A stretch of DNA of 64,000 bases, taken from the NCBI GenBank assembly GCA_022508605.1, contig JAFLUX010000001.1, positions 1 through 64,000 of the forward strand, read 5' to 3'. Each line of letters starts with the position of its first letter. Within the stretch, counting starts at the first letter, position 1. This DNA comes from Bacteroidales bacterium (GTDB lineage Bacteria > Bacteroidota > Bacteroidia > Bacteroidales > UBA932). The translations under genes and the position numbers were made by a program. Below the pieces are notes generated by a model that saw nothing but the letters and a program-made list of their open reading frames with translations, had not been told where the DNA came from and did not search any database. Shown piece by piece: positions 33,551 to 44,300 of the stretch.

Positions 33551-36303
33551 TGCGCCTCTATCAGCAGGACTGCGCTCTGGAAAGGACGCTTGAGGTCCAT
33601 GTTGAGCCCTGCATTCATAAGGTAATCTCCGCCGAACACTTTGCCGTCGCCCCAGAAGGACTTGCGCTCAGGGCAGAGCTCGGTCACTTTGTAGCGCAGA
33701 GCAGGATCAAGCCCGTCCATTCTGAACTCGGGGACAGGAGCGCGTCCGCCGTACTGAAGGCAGAAAGCGAAGAGCACGGCCCGCCTGCCGTCTTTCGAGA
33801 CATAGGACATGGCATAGTGATTGCCCTCGTAAGGCGAGCCTATACGGTAAAGGTCCCCGTCGAAGACTATGTCGCGGAACTCCTTGTAGGCTGCCAGATA
33901 ATTCCTGACATACTCTTTTTCCTCATCGTTGAGCAGCTTCGGCTGTATCTCCATGCCCAGACGGGCACTCGCGGCCATGTCGCAGCGGAACTTGAGCGGG
34001 GTCATGCGTCCTGTCTGGTGGTTGGGCGAAGCGGAAATGTGGGACCCCATCATCTGGGCAGGATATATGAAACTGGCACCGTACTGCATGTAGGCGCGGC
34101 AGAATGCATCCGTATTGTCGCTGGTCCATACTTCATTGGCCCAGCTCATCACTCCGTAGTCGACCCTTCCGCCTCCTGACGAGCAGGACTGGAGAAGCAC
34201 TTTAGGGTATTTCGCCCGCACTCTCTCGAGCACGTTGTAGTATCCTCTTATGTAGTCCACCCAGAAATTGGCCTGATGGCTCTCGTAATCCGAACCCACA
34301 TTGTACACATGCCTGTTGCAGTCCCATTTGATGTAGTCTATGTCGCCGAGCTGCATGGTCCTGTCGAATACCCCGAACACGAAATCCTGCACCTGCGGAT
34401 TGCTGAGGTCGAGCAGCAGCTGATTGCGGGCCGGATAGGCCTCGCGCCCTTTCTCCACGACCACCCATTCCGGATGTTTTTCATACAGACGGGACTTGGG
34501 ATTCACCATTTCCGGCTCTATCCATATACCGAATTTAAGTCCCTTGGCATGGGCATAGTCGGCAAGATACCCTATTCCCTCGGGAATCTTCTCGGCATTC
34601 AGCTCCCAGTCTCCGAGTCCTGCCTTGTCGTTGTTGCGCGCATACTCACCCGTGCCGAACCACCCGTCGTCTAGCACGAACATCTCGAGCCCGAGCGAAG
34701 CGGCGTCGTCTATCATGTCGGTGAGCGTCTTGGTGTTGAACGCGAAATAGGCTCCCTCCCAGCTGTTCAGCAGGGTCGGGGTATGCATGGACGCATCATA
34801 CATGCCGTATCTGCGCGCCCAGTCGTGCAGGTTGCGGCTGGCCTGGCCGGCCCCGCGGAGGCTGTAGGTCCACACCATCTCAGGGGTCACGAATGTCTCC
34901 CCCTTGCCTAAGGTGTATTCCGCACCGGAAGGATGTATGCCGGAGAGTATGTAAAGATGTCCGGCCTCGTCCATCTGGAAATTCATTTTGTAGTTGCCGC
35001 TCCAGCGAAGCGCCCCGGCGATGACTTCCCCGTTGCGCTCGTCCAGCACTTCGGACCCCATGCTCAGCATGAACGAAGGGTTGGAACGCTGGCTGGTGCG
35101 CACACCGTCGCGCACCTCTATGGTCTTCACGCCGTGCGTAAGCACCTCCGTCTCCATATACATTTCATGGGCCCAGGCCCCGTGGAAATGCGTAAGGGCA
35201 TATTTGGGGGCATAAACAGGCAGGCACGACGAATAATAGTCGCGCAGGATTATGCTCTTTTTGCCCTCGTTGACGATTTCGGAATGCGCCGTTATGATGT
35301 CTTCCGCCTCGTAGGCATCGAATACCAGCCTGACAAGCAGGGGCTGTTTGGAGTCACGCAGCAGCACCGTGGTGCGGACTGCCCCGTCAGGGAGGGTCTC
35401 CGAAGAATGCGATTCATAAAGCAGCTCCGTATTAAGCCCGCCGTCAGGCCAGGTGACGGCAAGGGCAGGTTCATAGACGAAACGCCCGCCCGCAGCAGGA
35501 TACATCTGCAAGGCTCCGACGGAATGCGAATCCGTATAGGCGTTGTATCCGGCGAAGTCTCCGGCATTTGCGATTTTGGGGCCGTAATGCCTGAAATTCA
35601 GCGGCCTCCCCTGCTTGCCCACCATAACGAGCGAGGTATTGCCGGTATCTACGCTGATGTAGTGCCAGTCGGCCGAAATGGCCTGGAAAGAAATTCCCAA
35701 GGCCGCGATGATGATGATTACTGCATTTTTCATTTTATCGAGAATTATTTTCGCCCTGCGGATACGGGTCCGTACAGTATTGAGTTCCAGTCCCGTTTCC
35801 TCAGCTATTTCCTTGTATTGCATGCCTTCTATAAGGCGTTTGCGGGCCACGTCCCGGTAAAGCTCCGGCAGCCCGTCCACAAGCCCCTCGCTTTCCTCCC
35901 GCGCCTCGGTTTTTATTATGCCCTCGAGGGCATCTTCGGCTCCGTTTCCTATGGAATCCACCGCATTGAGGGCCCCGGGGTCGCCGTCGAAGGAGATGCA
36001 CCCGCGCTGCCGCCGCATCTCCTGGTCTATGACATCCAGCGCCGTATTGCGGGCTATACGCTTCAGCCACACCTCGAAGCGTCCGAGGGCAGGGTCGTAT
36101 GTACCTATCTGCCTGAACGCTTTCTCGAAGGTCTTGGAACAGATATCTTCTATATAGAAGCGGTCGAGGTGTTTCATGCTCGTGCGCAGATAAGTTCGGA
36201 CCGAACCTATGTTCGCATCCCACAGTGCCGTAAAGGCCGTGCCGTCGCCTATGATGGCACGCCGCACCAGTTCATCAATGTGCTTCGAGCCAGTTTGAGC
36301 CAT
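33547..36303 (-). CDS. ECF sigma factor fused in frame to GH36 alpha-galactosidase
   Basis: One open frame of 918 codons. Residues about 20-100 are sigma region 2 (GRFEVWLKRIARNTALDVID) and about 140-190 region 4 (MQYKEIAEETGLELNTVRTR). At residue 191 the frame passes without a stop into MKNAVIIIIAALGISFQAIS, which looks like a signal peptide, and then a complete GH36 enzyme: LDDGWFG, nucleophile Asp in YIKWDCNRH, SCSSGGGRVDYG and acid/base region VWTSDNTD. The GH36 part alone (728 residues) has normal length and its own ATG at 35733. Deleting one A from the AAAA at 35736-35733 would give GAT-AAA-TGA, an ordinary ATGA overlap between two genes. So this is either a true sigma-membrane-enzyme fusion or two genes with an indel or sequencing error. 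It overlaps polA by 29 bp and rsmG by 4 bp. Confidence 0.88.
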   Translation of the reverse strand: MAQTGSKHIDELVRRAIIGDGTAFTALWDANIGSVRTYLRTSMKHLDRFYIEDICSKTFEKAFRQIGTYDPALGRFEVWLKRIARNTALDVIDQEMRRQRGCISFDGDPGALNAVDSIGNGAEDALEGIIKTEAREESEGLVDGLPELYRDVARKRLIEGMQYKEIAEETGLELNTVRTRIRRAKIILDKMKNAVIIIIAALGISFQAISADWHYISVDTGNTSLVMVGKQGRPLNFRHYGPKIANAGDFAGYNAYTDSHSVGALQMYPAAGGRFVYEPALAVTWPDGGLNTELLYESHSSETLPDGAVRTTVLLRDSKQPLLVRLVFDAYEAEDIITAHSEIVNEGKKSIILRDYYSSCLPVYAPKYALTHFHGAWAHEMYMETEVLTHGVKTIEVRDGVRTSQRSNPSFMLSMGSEVLDERNGEVIAGALRWSGNYKMNFQMDEAGHLYILSGIHPSGAEYTLGKGETFVTPEMVWTYSLRGAGQASRNLHDWARRYGMYDASMHTPTLLNSWEGAYFAFNTKTLTDMIDDAASLGLEMFVLDDGWFGTGEYARNNDKAGLGDWELNAEKIPEGIGYLADYAHAKGLKFGIWIEPEMVNPKSRLYEKHPEWVVVEKGREAYPARNQLLLDLSNPQVQDFVFGVFDRTMQLGDIDYIKWDCNRHVYNVGSDYESHQANFWVDYIRGYYNVLERVRAKYPKVLLQSCSSGGGRVDYGVMSWANEVWTSDNTDAFCRAYMQYGASFIYPAQMMGSHISASPNHQTGRMTPLKFRCDMAASARLGMEIQPKLLNDEEKEYVRNYLAAYKEFRDIVFDGDLYRIGSPYEGNHYAMSYVSKDGRRAVLFAFCLQYGGRAPVPEFRMDGLDPALRYKVTELCPERKSFWGDGKVFGGDYLMNAGLNMDLKRPFQSAVLLIEAQ

Positions 36304-38860
36304 AATTGCATTCTACAGTAAGCGGAACATTCAGCGCGGCAACGCCCTGCATTTCTTCCACGAGCAGGCCGCGCACCGCATCCGTCTCCGTGCGCGGCAC
36401 TTCCAGCAGCAGTTCGTCGTGGATTTGCAGCACCATGCGCGCTTTCAGGGAAGATTCGCGAAGGCGCCTGTCCACAGACACCATCGCAAGTTTGATTATG
36501 TCGGCGCTCGTTCCCTGTATGGGGGCATTGACGGCATTGCGTTCCGCGAACGCCCTCACCGTGGCATTGCCGCTGACAACGTCCGGAACATAGCGCCGTC
36601 TCCCGAAAAGGGTCTGCACATAACCCTTCTCGCGTGCCCCGGACAGGGTTTCGTCTATCCACGCCCTTATGCTGGGGAAAGAATCGAAATAGTCATCTAT
36701 GAGCTTCTGGGCCTCGCTGCGGGAGCAGGCCAGGTTCTGCGCCAGGCCGAAAGCGGATATGCCGTACATGATGCCGAAATTGGCGGTCTTGGCGATGCGC
36801 CTTTGCTCTGCAGTCACTCCGGACACAGGCACGCCGAATATCCTCGAGGCCGTGGCGGAATGTATGTCCGTCCCCTCCCTGAATGCCTCGCACAGATGCG
36901 CATCGCCGCTCAGATGGGCCATGATGCGCAGCTCTATCTGCGAATAGTCCGCGCTCATGATTACTGAAGACGAGTCTTCCGGCACGAAGGCCTTGCGTAT
37001 TTCCCTGCCCTGGTCGGTGCGTATGGGGATGTTCTGGAGATTGGGATTGGAGCTCGACAGCCGTCCTGTGGCGGTAAGGGCCTGATTGAAAGTCGTATGC
37101 ACCCTGCCGTCGAGCGGACTTACCCACGAGGCGAAAGGTTCTATGTATGTGCCGAGCAGCTTGCGCAGGCCACGGTAATCCAGGATAGCCTCTATCACAG
37201 GGCTGCGGTCCGAGAGTTCGGACAGGGTCTTTTCATCGGTCGGCCAGCTGCCCTTGCGCGGTTTCTTCGCCTTGGGGTCGATTGCCATCTTTTCAAACAG
37301 CAGCTCGCCTATCTGTTTGGGAGAATTGACATTGAGATTCGGGTCTCCCGCGATTTCCCGTATCTGCGCCTCCCTTGCTGCCGCCTGAGAGCGCAGTGTG
37401 CCCGCAAAACTGTCGAGAGTGCCGAGATCCACTTTGACTCCAGCCTCTTCCATGCGGCAAAGTACCTTTATCAGCGGCTCCTCCATGCCGTCATACAGCT
37501 CGCGCAGCCGTTTGTCGCAGCCGTCAAGGGCTTCGAACAGCGCATCCGCAAGCGGGATGAGCGCCGCTGCTTCCCTGCTGCGGTCGGCAGACACATCCGA
37601 AAACAGCGAGGCTTCCTCATCTGCCGCGCAAAGCTCCGCCCCGAGAACGGAAGACACCATGTCTTCCAGTTTGTGGCTGCTCTCCGGGTTGAGCAGATAG
37701 TGCAGTATCTCGACGTCCTCCAGCCTGCCGCGAACTTCTATCCCGCCGAGGGACAGCGCCCGCATCTGCGCCTTAAGAGAAATTCCCGTCTTGGTCACGG
37801 AGGCGTCGGCAAGAATGTCCCGGAACTCCGCAGGCTCGCCGAATGCCACGCCGCTGCCATCGGACACGTACAAAAGGCCGTCGGCAAGATGCATGGCGAT
37901 GCGGCTCCCCTTCACTTCCGACGCAGACACTGGCTTCACCTCTATTTCCCTTGCCGCCGCCCCGGCAGAGGGCCTGCCGCCTGAAAGCGCAGGAGAAATT
38001 TTCGCAAGAAGCCGCCGCAGGGATGGAAACTCGAATTCACTGAAAAGCGCATCGGCCTCCGGGGTCAGGACGAGGGAGAGTCTCATGTCCTCCGTTTTCG
38101 TGTCCACGGTAAGATCCGTCTTTATGGTAACCAGCTCACGTGAAAGCGCCATGTGGTCTTCCGCAGCACGGAACAGGTCCTGCTGGCGCGGGGTGAGTTC
38201 GTCAAGACGGGCGTATATTCCTTCCACCGAGCCGTATTTGCGCAGCAGCTTGGAAGCGCCCACGGGGCCTACCCCCTGCACTCCCGGCACATTGTCGGAG
38301 CTGTCTCCGCAAATCGCCAGCATGTCTATCACCTGCCGGCAGCTGTCTATGCCCCATTTTTCGCAAATCTCCCTTTCGCCCAGCACCTCGTTGTCCGCCC
38401 CGGACTTTCCCGGCCTGTACTGGAAGATGCGGGGCGACACCAGCTGTCCGTAATCCTTGTCGGGGGTCACCATGTACACGTCCATGCCCTCGGAGGCGCA
38501 GCGCACGGCGACGGACCCTATCACGTCGTCAGCCTCGAATCCTGGAATCATCAGCACCGGCATGCCGAGCGAGCGGACTATGGCCGTAAGCGGTTCAAGG
38601 GCATCTATCACCAGTTGAGGAGTCTCCCCCCGGTTTGCCTTGTACTCCGGATAAAGGGCGTTGCGGAAAGTCCCGCCCGGAGGGTCGAAGGCGACGGCGA
38701 TATGGGTAGGCTTCTCCCTGTCCACCAATTCCAGCAGGTATTTGGAAAATCCGAAAAGTATGGAAGTGTCCACACCCTTCGAGTTCACCATGGGCCTTCC
38801 GAGAAAGGCGTAGTACATTTTGAAGACAAGCGCGTGGCCGTCGATAAGAAAAAGTCTCAT
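36275..38860 (-). CDS. polA: DNA polymerase I
   Basis: This protein has 861 residues. N-terminal 5'-3' exonuclease (LFLIDGHALVFKMYYAF, GFEADDVIGSVA, ICGDSSDNVPGVQGVGPVGA) and C-terminal family A polymerase domain (SADYSQIELRIMAHLSGD, RIAKTANFGIMYGISAFGL, LQIHDELLLEVP) are intact. The central 3'-5' exonuclease domain (about 290-430) lacks the acidic DxE and the following N/D motifs, so proofreading is probably absent, as in Taq polymerase. It is the first gene of a minus-strand set with the sigma/GH36 gene, rsmG and perhaps rpmH. Confidence 0.96.
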   Translation of the reverse strand: MRLFLIDGHALVFKMYYAFLGRPMVNSKGVDTSILFGFSKYLLELVDREKPTHIAVAFDPPGGTFRNALYPEYKANRGETPQLVIDALEPLTAIVRSLGMPVLMIPGFEADDVIGSVAVRCASEGMDVYMVTPDKDYGQLVSPRIFQYRPGKSGADNEVLGEREICEKWGIDSCRQVIDMLAICGDSSDNVPGVQGVGPVGASKLLRKYGSVEGIYARLDELTPRQQDLFRAAEDHMALSRELVTIKTDLTVDTKTEDMRLSLVLTPEADALFSEFEFPSLRRLLAKISPALSGGRPSAGAAAREIEVKPVSASEVKGSRIAMHLADGLLYVSDGSGVAFGEPAEFRDILADASVTKTGISLKAQMRALSLGGIEVRGRLEDVEILHYLLNPESSHKLEDMVSSVLGAELCAADEEASLFSDVSADRSREAAALIPLADALFEALDGCDKRLRELYDGMEEPLIKVLCRMEEAGVKVDLGTLDSFAGTLRSQAAAREAQIREIAGDPNLNVNSPKQIGELLFEKMAIDPKAKKPRKGSWPTDEKTLSELSDRSPVIEAILDYRGLRKLLGTYIEPFASWVSPLDGRVHTTFNQALTATGRLSSSNPNLQNIPIRTDQGREIRKAFVPEDSSSVIMSADYSQIELRIMAHLSGDAHLCEAFREGTDIHSATASRIFGVPVSGVTAEQRRIAKTANFGIMYGISAFGLAQNLACSRSEAQKLIDDYFDSFPSIRAWIDETLSGAREKGYVQTLFGRRRYVPDVVSGNATVRAFAERNAVNAPIQGTSADIIKLAMVSVDRRLRESSLKARMVLQIHDELLLEVPRTETDAVRGLLVEEMQGVAALNVPLTVECNYGSNWLEAH

Positions 38861-38870
38861 AAGGCGCAGA

Positions 38871-38878
38871 CAAAGTTA
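38871..38878 (-). promoter_or_regulatory. Candidate -7 box of polA
   Basis: TAACTTTG on the minus strand matches TAnnTTTG and stands 10 bp before the polA ATG. The 114-bp gap shared with the divergent operon holds no plus-strand box that I can recognise. Confidence 0.4.
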
Positions 38879-38974
38879 AGAAAAATTTGGCTTTTTACAG
38901 ATTTTGCCTTACATTAGTAGTCTGACATTGCAATTTCTCGGATTATACCACATTTTTTTCACAAAATAAACTCT

Positions 38975-41383
38975 ATGATTAAACAATCCTCTCCCACACG
39001 ATTTGCAGCCATTGCAATCGTACTCGCAGCGCTGACGGCCTGCGGAGAAAAAGGGCCCCAGCCCGAAGATCTTGTGGACGTGACCCTTTCCGCCACACTC
39101 AACGCATTCGAGTACTCTCCGGAGTCCAGGGCTTCGGTATCGAACCTGACCCCCGCATGGGAGACCGGAGACGAAGTCTCGGTCTATGACGGATTCCAGG
39201 CCGGCAAATTCAGCGTCTCAGCTTCGGGAAGCACGGCGGCCCTCACCGGACAGGCCTCATTCGGAGCTGAATTTTACGTAGCCGGCTTCCCCGCCGCTGC
39301 CGTAAAGTCCATCACCAGCTCCGCTGCAACGATAGAACTGCCCGCCGCCCAGAGCGCCGGCAAGCCTGCTGTCATCGCGGTAGGCAAAGGAACTGCCGAA
39401 TCCAAAGTCATCGACATGAAAAATGCCGTCGGCTACATCGAGTTCACTGCCAAAGAGAACCTCGCATCCGTGAGCATAAGCACCACCGACGCTTCCGCAC
39501 TTGCCGGAGAACTCAGCGTCAACCCCGAGACAGGAAGGCTCAAGGAGGTCTCCGGAGCCAGCGAGATCACCGTCAGCGGCAACATCAGCGCAGGCAGCAG
39601 CTATCTCGTGGCGGTGGCCCCCACCTCCTACCAGGGACTCAGGCTCACCACCATCTCCACCAGCGGCGCCAGCACCATATATACCACCGCCCCCATCACC
39701 ATCGACCGCGGCGTGGTGGCGCGCATCGACTCCGTGGCCACACAGGTAGCCCGCGAGTATGCCATAGCATCAGCCTCCGACCTCGTGGCCTGGGCAGCCC
39801 TGCGCGACCAGTTCTCAGCCGATGACAAGGTGACCCTCGAGGCCGACATCGACATGTCCGGCATCACGGACTGGACTCCCGTCAACTTCTCCGGCACCTT
39901 CGACGGCAAGGGACACTGCATCTACAACTTCGTGCAGCGCATAGAGTCCGCCAATGCCGGCTTCTTCGGCAACGTGGACGGCCCCGTCTCCAACCTCATC
40001 TTCGGTTCCAAGGACGGCAAGACCTATGACGGAACCAGCAAGATTATTTTCAGCGGCACCGAGGGCTGGCGCTATGTGGCCGCAATCGCAAGGCTCAGGG
40101 CAGACCTCACCAACGTCACCAACTTCATCAACGTAGAAATCGATCCGGGCAGCACCGCGAAGATTCGTGCCGCAGGACTCATCGCCATCGCCAATAAGGC
40201 CGGTATTCAGGTTACAGACTGTACCAACTACGGCAGCGTCAAGGCCGACCAGCCTGAAAAGACCGCCAACATGGAGACCATCTACGGCGGTCTCTGCTCC
40301 TGCTGCGACGGCGGTGAAGCCGGCGACATAATCTACTTCACCCGCTGCAACAACTACGGCGACGTATTCTCCTCCGACCCCTTCACCACCTGCGTAGGCG
40401 GCGTGCTCAGCAACTGCCCGAGCACCAAGCTCGCAGTGCTCGACGACTGCCACAACTACGGCAGCATCACCATCGCCACAGTCAACACTCCGTCCGACTA
40501 CAAGGAAGGCTATGTGGGAGGCGTATCCGGACTGCTCAACGGCAACGGCACCTTCGGCATCGAGCTTAAGAACTGCACCAACGAGGCCGACATAATCGTC
40601 AGCGGCATCACCGTGGGCAATGTCGGAGGCATCGCAGGTCGCGTGACCTCCTGCAAGTACACCAACTGCACCAACAACGGCAATGTCCGCTTCGACGGCA
40701 ACGTGACCGGAAAGGCCCTCCTTATCGGCGGCATCACCGGCGGCATCTACAAGGGCGGCACCATAGAGAACTGCACCAACAACGGTGAAGTCAGTTCCAA
40801 CAAGAACCAGGTGTCCCGTCTCGGAGGCATAGTCAGCACCCTCAACTCCGGCACCTGCGTGGTCAAGGGATGCACCAACAACGGCAAATGCACCATAGCT
40901 CGCAGCGCCGCCAATACCAACTGGCAGTCAGCCGGCGGCATAGTCGGCTTCCAGGAGGCCTCCGATGCGGCTACCATCGAAAGCTGCACCAACAACGGAA
41001 AGGTATCCGTGGAGATGGAGAACAACACCACACACGTCAACCAGATACATGCCGGAGGAATACTCGGACTCTGCGTCAAGGCCTTCACTCTCAAGGGCAA
41101 TGTCAACAATGGCGACGTCTCCGCCAACACTTCCGGAAGCGCTGAAACCTACGCCGGAGGCATCGCGGGCGAAATCAGAGACGCCACATCCACCGGCGAC
41201 AAGTCCGTATGCGCTGTTTCCGCCAGGCATTACGCCGGAGCGGCTGCCGGAAAGAACGATGCCGTCATCGCTTCTCCCGTACTCGGAGGCAGCGTGAACG
41301 GAGTCGCCATCACTTCCTCCAACCTCAGCACACTGGCCGTAGGTCTCGGCAACCCTGCCACCGGAGCCACCCTTGCAAACTAA
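38975..41383 (+). CDS. Surface lipoprotein: fimbrillin-like domain plus beta-helix repeats
   Basis: This protein has 802 residues. Signal with lipobox LTAC (Cys23). Residues about 30-250 resemble the Mfa-like fimbrillin N-domain (the AWETGDEVSVYD segment is typical). From about residue 260 a linker DLVAWAALRDQFSADDK leads into a repeat region that begins NFSGTFDGKGHCIYNF and SNLIFGSKDGKTYDG. It continues as some ten turns of about 30-45 residues with the CTNNG / GGIxG pattern, as expected for a right-handed parallel beta-helix of the GLUG-like kind. It probably displays a glycan-binding or adhesive shaft at the cell surface. First gene of the operon, 14 bp before the first susC-like gene. Closely related to the proteins at 46218 and 49410. 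Confidence 0.82.
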   Translation: MIKQSSPTRFAAIAIVLAALTACGEKGPQPEDLVDVTLSATLNAFEYSPESRASVSNLTPAWETGDEVSVYDGFQAGKFSVSASGSTAALTGQASFGAEFYVAGFPAAAVKSITSSAATIELPAAQSAGKPAVIAVGKGTAESKVIDMKNAVGYIEFTAKENLASVSISTTDASALAGELSVNPETGRLKEVSGASEITVSGNISAGSSYLVAVAPTSYQGLRLTTISTSGASTIYTTAPITIDRGVVARIDSVATQVAREYAIASASDLVAWAALRDQFSADDKVTLEADIDMSGITDWTPVNFSGTFDGKGHCIYNFVQRIESANAGFFGNVDGPVSNLIFGSKDGKTYDGTSKIIFSGTEGWRYVAAIARLRADLTNVTNFINVEIDPGSTAKIRAAGLIAIANKAGIQVTDCTNYGSVKADQPEKTANMETIYGGLCSCCDGGEAGDIIYFTRCNNYGDVFSSDPFTTCVGGVLSNCPSTKLAVLDDCHNYGSITIATVNTPSDYKEGYVGGVSGLLNGNGTFGIELKNCTNEADIIVSGITVGNVGGIAGRVTSCKYTNCTNNGNVRFDGNVTGKALLIGGITGGIYKGGTIENCTNNGEVSSNKNQVSRLGGIVSTLNSGTCVVKGCTNNGKCTIARSAANTNWQSAGGIVGFQEASDAATIESCTNNGKVSVEMENNTTHVNQIHAGGILGLCVKAFTLKGNVNNGDVSANTSGSAETYAGGIAGEIRDATSTGDKSVCAVSARHYAGAAAGKNDAVIASPVLGGSVNGVAITSSNLSTLAVGLGNPATGATLAN

Positions 41384-41397
41384 TAAGGAATAAATAT

Positions 41398-44300
41398 ATG
41401 AAGAAACTGATATTGCTGTTTCTGTCCGCGATGCTCCTGCTGCCGCTGTCAGCCTATGGCCAAAATGCCAGGGCCTTGCGCGGCAGGGTTGTGGACGAGA
41501 ACGGAGAGCCGCTGCCAGGTGCGTCCATCATGGTGGAAGGCACCTCAACCGGATTCATCTGCGATGTGGATGGTAATTTTGAAATCAGCGGGACCAAGTT
41601 TCCCGTGAACGTAGTGGTTTCTTTCCTCGGTTATGCCGACAAGAACATGACCATCTACGGAAATGAACCCGCCCCCTTCATCATCGCCATGAGCGATGCT
41701 GCCAACTACCTCGACGACGTAGTGGTCGTCGGTTACGGAACCCAGAGTCGAAGGACGCTGACCACCTCGGTGTCCAAAGTCGACGGAGACGCCATCTACA
41801 ATGCCCCCGTGGCATCCGTGGGAGAGGCCCTCAAGGGCAAGATTACCGGCGTGCGGGTAGCCACGAACAACGCGCTCTCCGGCGAGGCCCCGAGAATGCT
41901 CATCCGTGGCGGTTCGTCCATCAACCTGTCCAACGATCCCATTGTCATAGTGGACGGCATCCAAAGGGATTTGTCAGACATCAACCCCAACGACATAGAG
42001 TCCATGGAAGTGCTCAAGGACGCTGCCTCGGCAGCCATCTACGGAGCACGTGCATCCAACGGCGTCATACTCGTCACCACCCGCAAGGGCAATGTATCCA
42101 AAGGGGCGCAGGTGAGTTTTGAGACGCAGATAGGCCTTCAGCAGCCTTCACGCAAATGGAACATGATGAGTTCGAGGGAATACCTGTCTTTCATCAGGCC
42201 CACCATGTACGCCACCTTCAACACCATGCCCAGCACTCCAAACCCCACTTACGCCAGTTTCGTGGACGGCCCCTACAGTGCGGGTACGGGCAACGGAGAA
42301 GACTCGATCTACACCACCCGCTATGCCAATTCCTTGGATGACATTCCCGATGGATGGGAGTGGATGTACGACCCGATCGACCCCAGCAGGGTGCTCACCT
42401 TCACCGAGAGCGACTACCAGAGCCAGTGGTTCCACAACTCTCTCTGGCACAAGGAGTACATCGGAGTCAACGGCGGCAGCAAGGATATGAAGTATGCGGC
42501 CTCCCTGAGCTACATGGGAGATGACGGAATCGTGGTCATGAGCCATGCGAAAGCATTCACCGCCCACACCAATGCGAGTTTCAACATTTCCAAGAACCTC
42601 GAGGCTTCCACCACTTTCGACTATTCCCACACCGTAAAGAATCCTCTGACCGGCAACTACTACAACGCGATAGGACGAGGCATAACCCTCGCCCCTACCC
42701 ACCGCGAATTCGACTCCGAGGGCCGCTGGCTCACAGGAGGCACGCACGTCGCCCAGCAGACTCCTTCTTTTTATGAGGCATTCTACGACCGCGAGGCCGC
42801 CAACGACCGCACCACTTTCAACATGAACATCAAGTGGAAGATAAGCGACGGACTCAGGCTCGTGGGCCAGTATGCCGTACACAACAATGACTACCGTGGC
42901 AGCTACTACGCCTACGGAGAGGTCAACGGCACTCCCAACTACTACGGCGGCACCAGTCGGTCTACCACCGAGACCAGGACCCAAACCTACCGCAACGACT
43001 TCCAGGCCTACCTCAATTATAAGAAGACCTTCGGCAAGCACAGCATAGATGCCATGGCCGGTACGGACTATATGCGCTGGAGGTACTGGTATCTTACGGC
43101 CAACGCCACCGGCTCCACTTCCGACAAGGTGCCCCACCTGCAGTCCGGAACCGCATTCACGGCGTCCAACAGGGACGAGGAAGAGGCCCTGCTCTCCTTC
43201 TTCGGCCGCGTCAACTACGATTTCTCAGGACGCTACATACTCTCCGCGACCGTGCGCTCTGACGGCTCATCCAAGTTCGCTCCCGAAAACCGCTGGGGTT
43301 TCTTCCCTTCCGGTTCTGCGGCATGGATCATCTCATCCGAGCCTTTCTGGCCCGTGTCCCCGGAAGTAATCAATCTTTTCAAGGTGCGCGCATCCTATGG
43401 TCTTACCGGCAACAACGGCATAGGCCGCTACGACACCTACGGTTCCTACACCACCGCCAATGTGTATGCCGGACAGAGCGTCACCATACCTTCGGCAATG
43501 GTGAACCTCGGGCTCAAATGGGAGACCACCTCTCAGCTCGACTTGGGTCTGGACCTGAGCTTCATGCGCGACAGAATTCGGCTCATGGCCGACTACTACA
43601 ACAAAGTCACAAGCAACATGCTCATGGACGTGACCCTGCCCGACACCGGCACCTTCGGTTCCGCCAAGGCCAACGTGGGCAGCGCCCGCTTCTACGGCTT
43701 CGAAATCGAGCTCCACACCGCCAATATCGAAAAGCGCGACTTCAGCTGGACTACCGACTTCACCTGGTCATACAACCGCAACGAGGTGCTTGCGCTTGCC
43801 GATGAATACAAGTACACCGACCTCAACGGCAAGGATGCCTGGCGAATCGGCGGCTACACCATGTCCGAAAGCGGAGAACGCTTTGGCGGCACTGCGGTAG
43901 GCGAGCCTCTCGGGCGCATCTACGGCTACAAGATCGACCACATCATCCAGTCCGAGGCGGAAGCCGATGCGGCATACTACGACAACCTGGCCGCAGGCTA
44001 CCGCCGCAGCGACGGCAAGAGCATACTCGGCCGCAAGGACGTGGGCGACTACGAGTGGAAAAACCGCGAAGGCTCAGCCCGCAGGTCTGACGGAAGCGAG
44101 CAAATAGATGCGGAAGACATGTTCTATCTCGGCAACGTAATGCCTTTCGCCAACGGCGGCATCGGCAATACAGTGCGCTGGAAGCGTCTGAGCTTCAACA
44201 TCTATATGGACTATGCACTCGGACACTCCATCTACAACTACATGAAGAGCCGCATGTTCCAGAACAACTTCGGCAACTGCAACGCCAACGTGGACAAGAT

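Noticed and set aside
38861-38974. Search for a regulator-binding site or riboswitch before the large operon
   Set aside because: The 114-bp gap shows no recognisable riboswitch, inverted repeat or plus-strand TAnnTTTG box; I cannot name its control.
40600-41160. CRISPR-like short DNA repeats (TGCACCAACAACGG and similar)
   Set aside because: These are codon-level repeats of the C-T-N-N-G turns in a beta-helix protein, in frame and with diverged neighbours, not a repeat-spacer array.
41209-41397. Upstream extension of the first SusC gene
   Set aside because: The signal peptide begins at 41398; the extension overlaps the end of the preceding lipoprotein gene.
42148-43137. Minus-strand frames opposite SusC and SusD genes (also 44771-45871, 59366-60268)
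   Set aside because: Shadow frames of conserved SusC/SusD genes with clear motifs in the sense direction.
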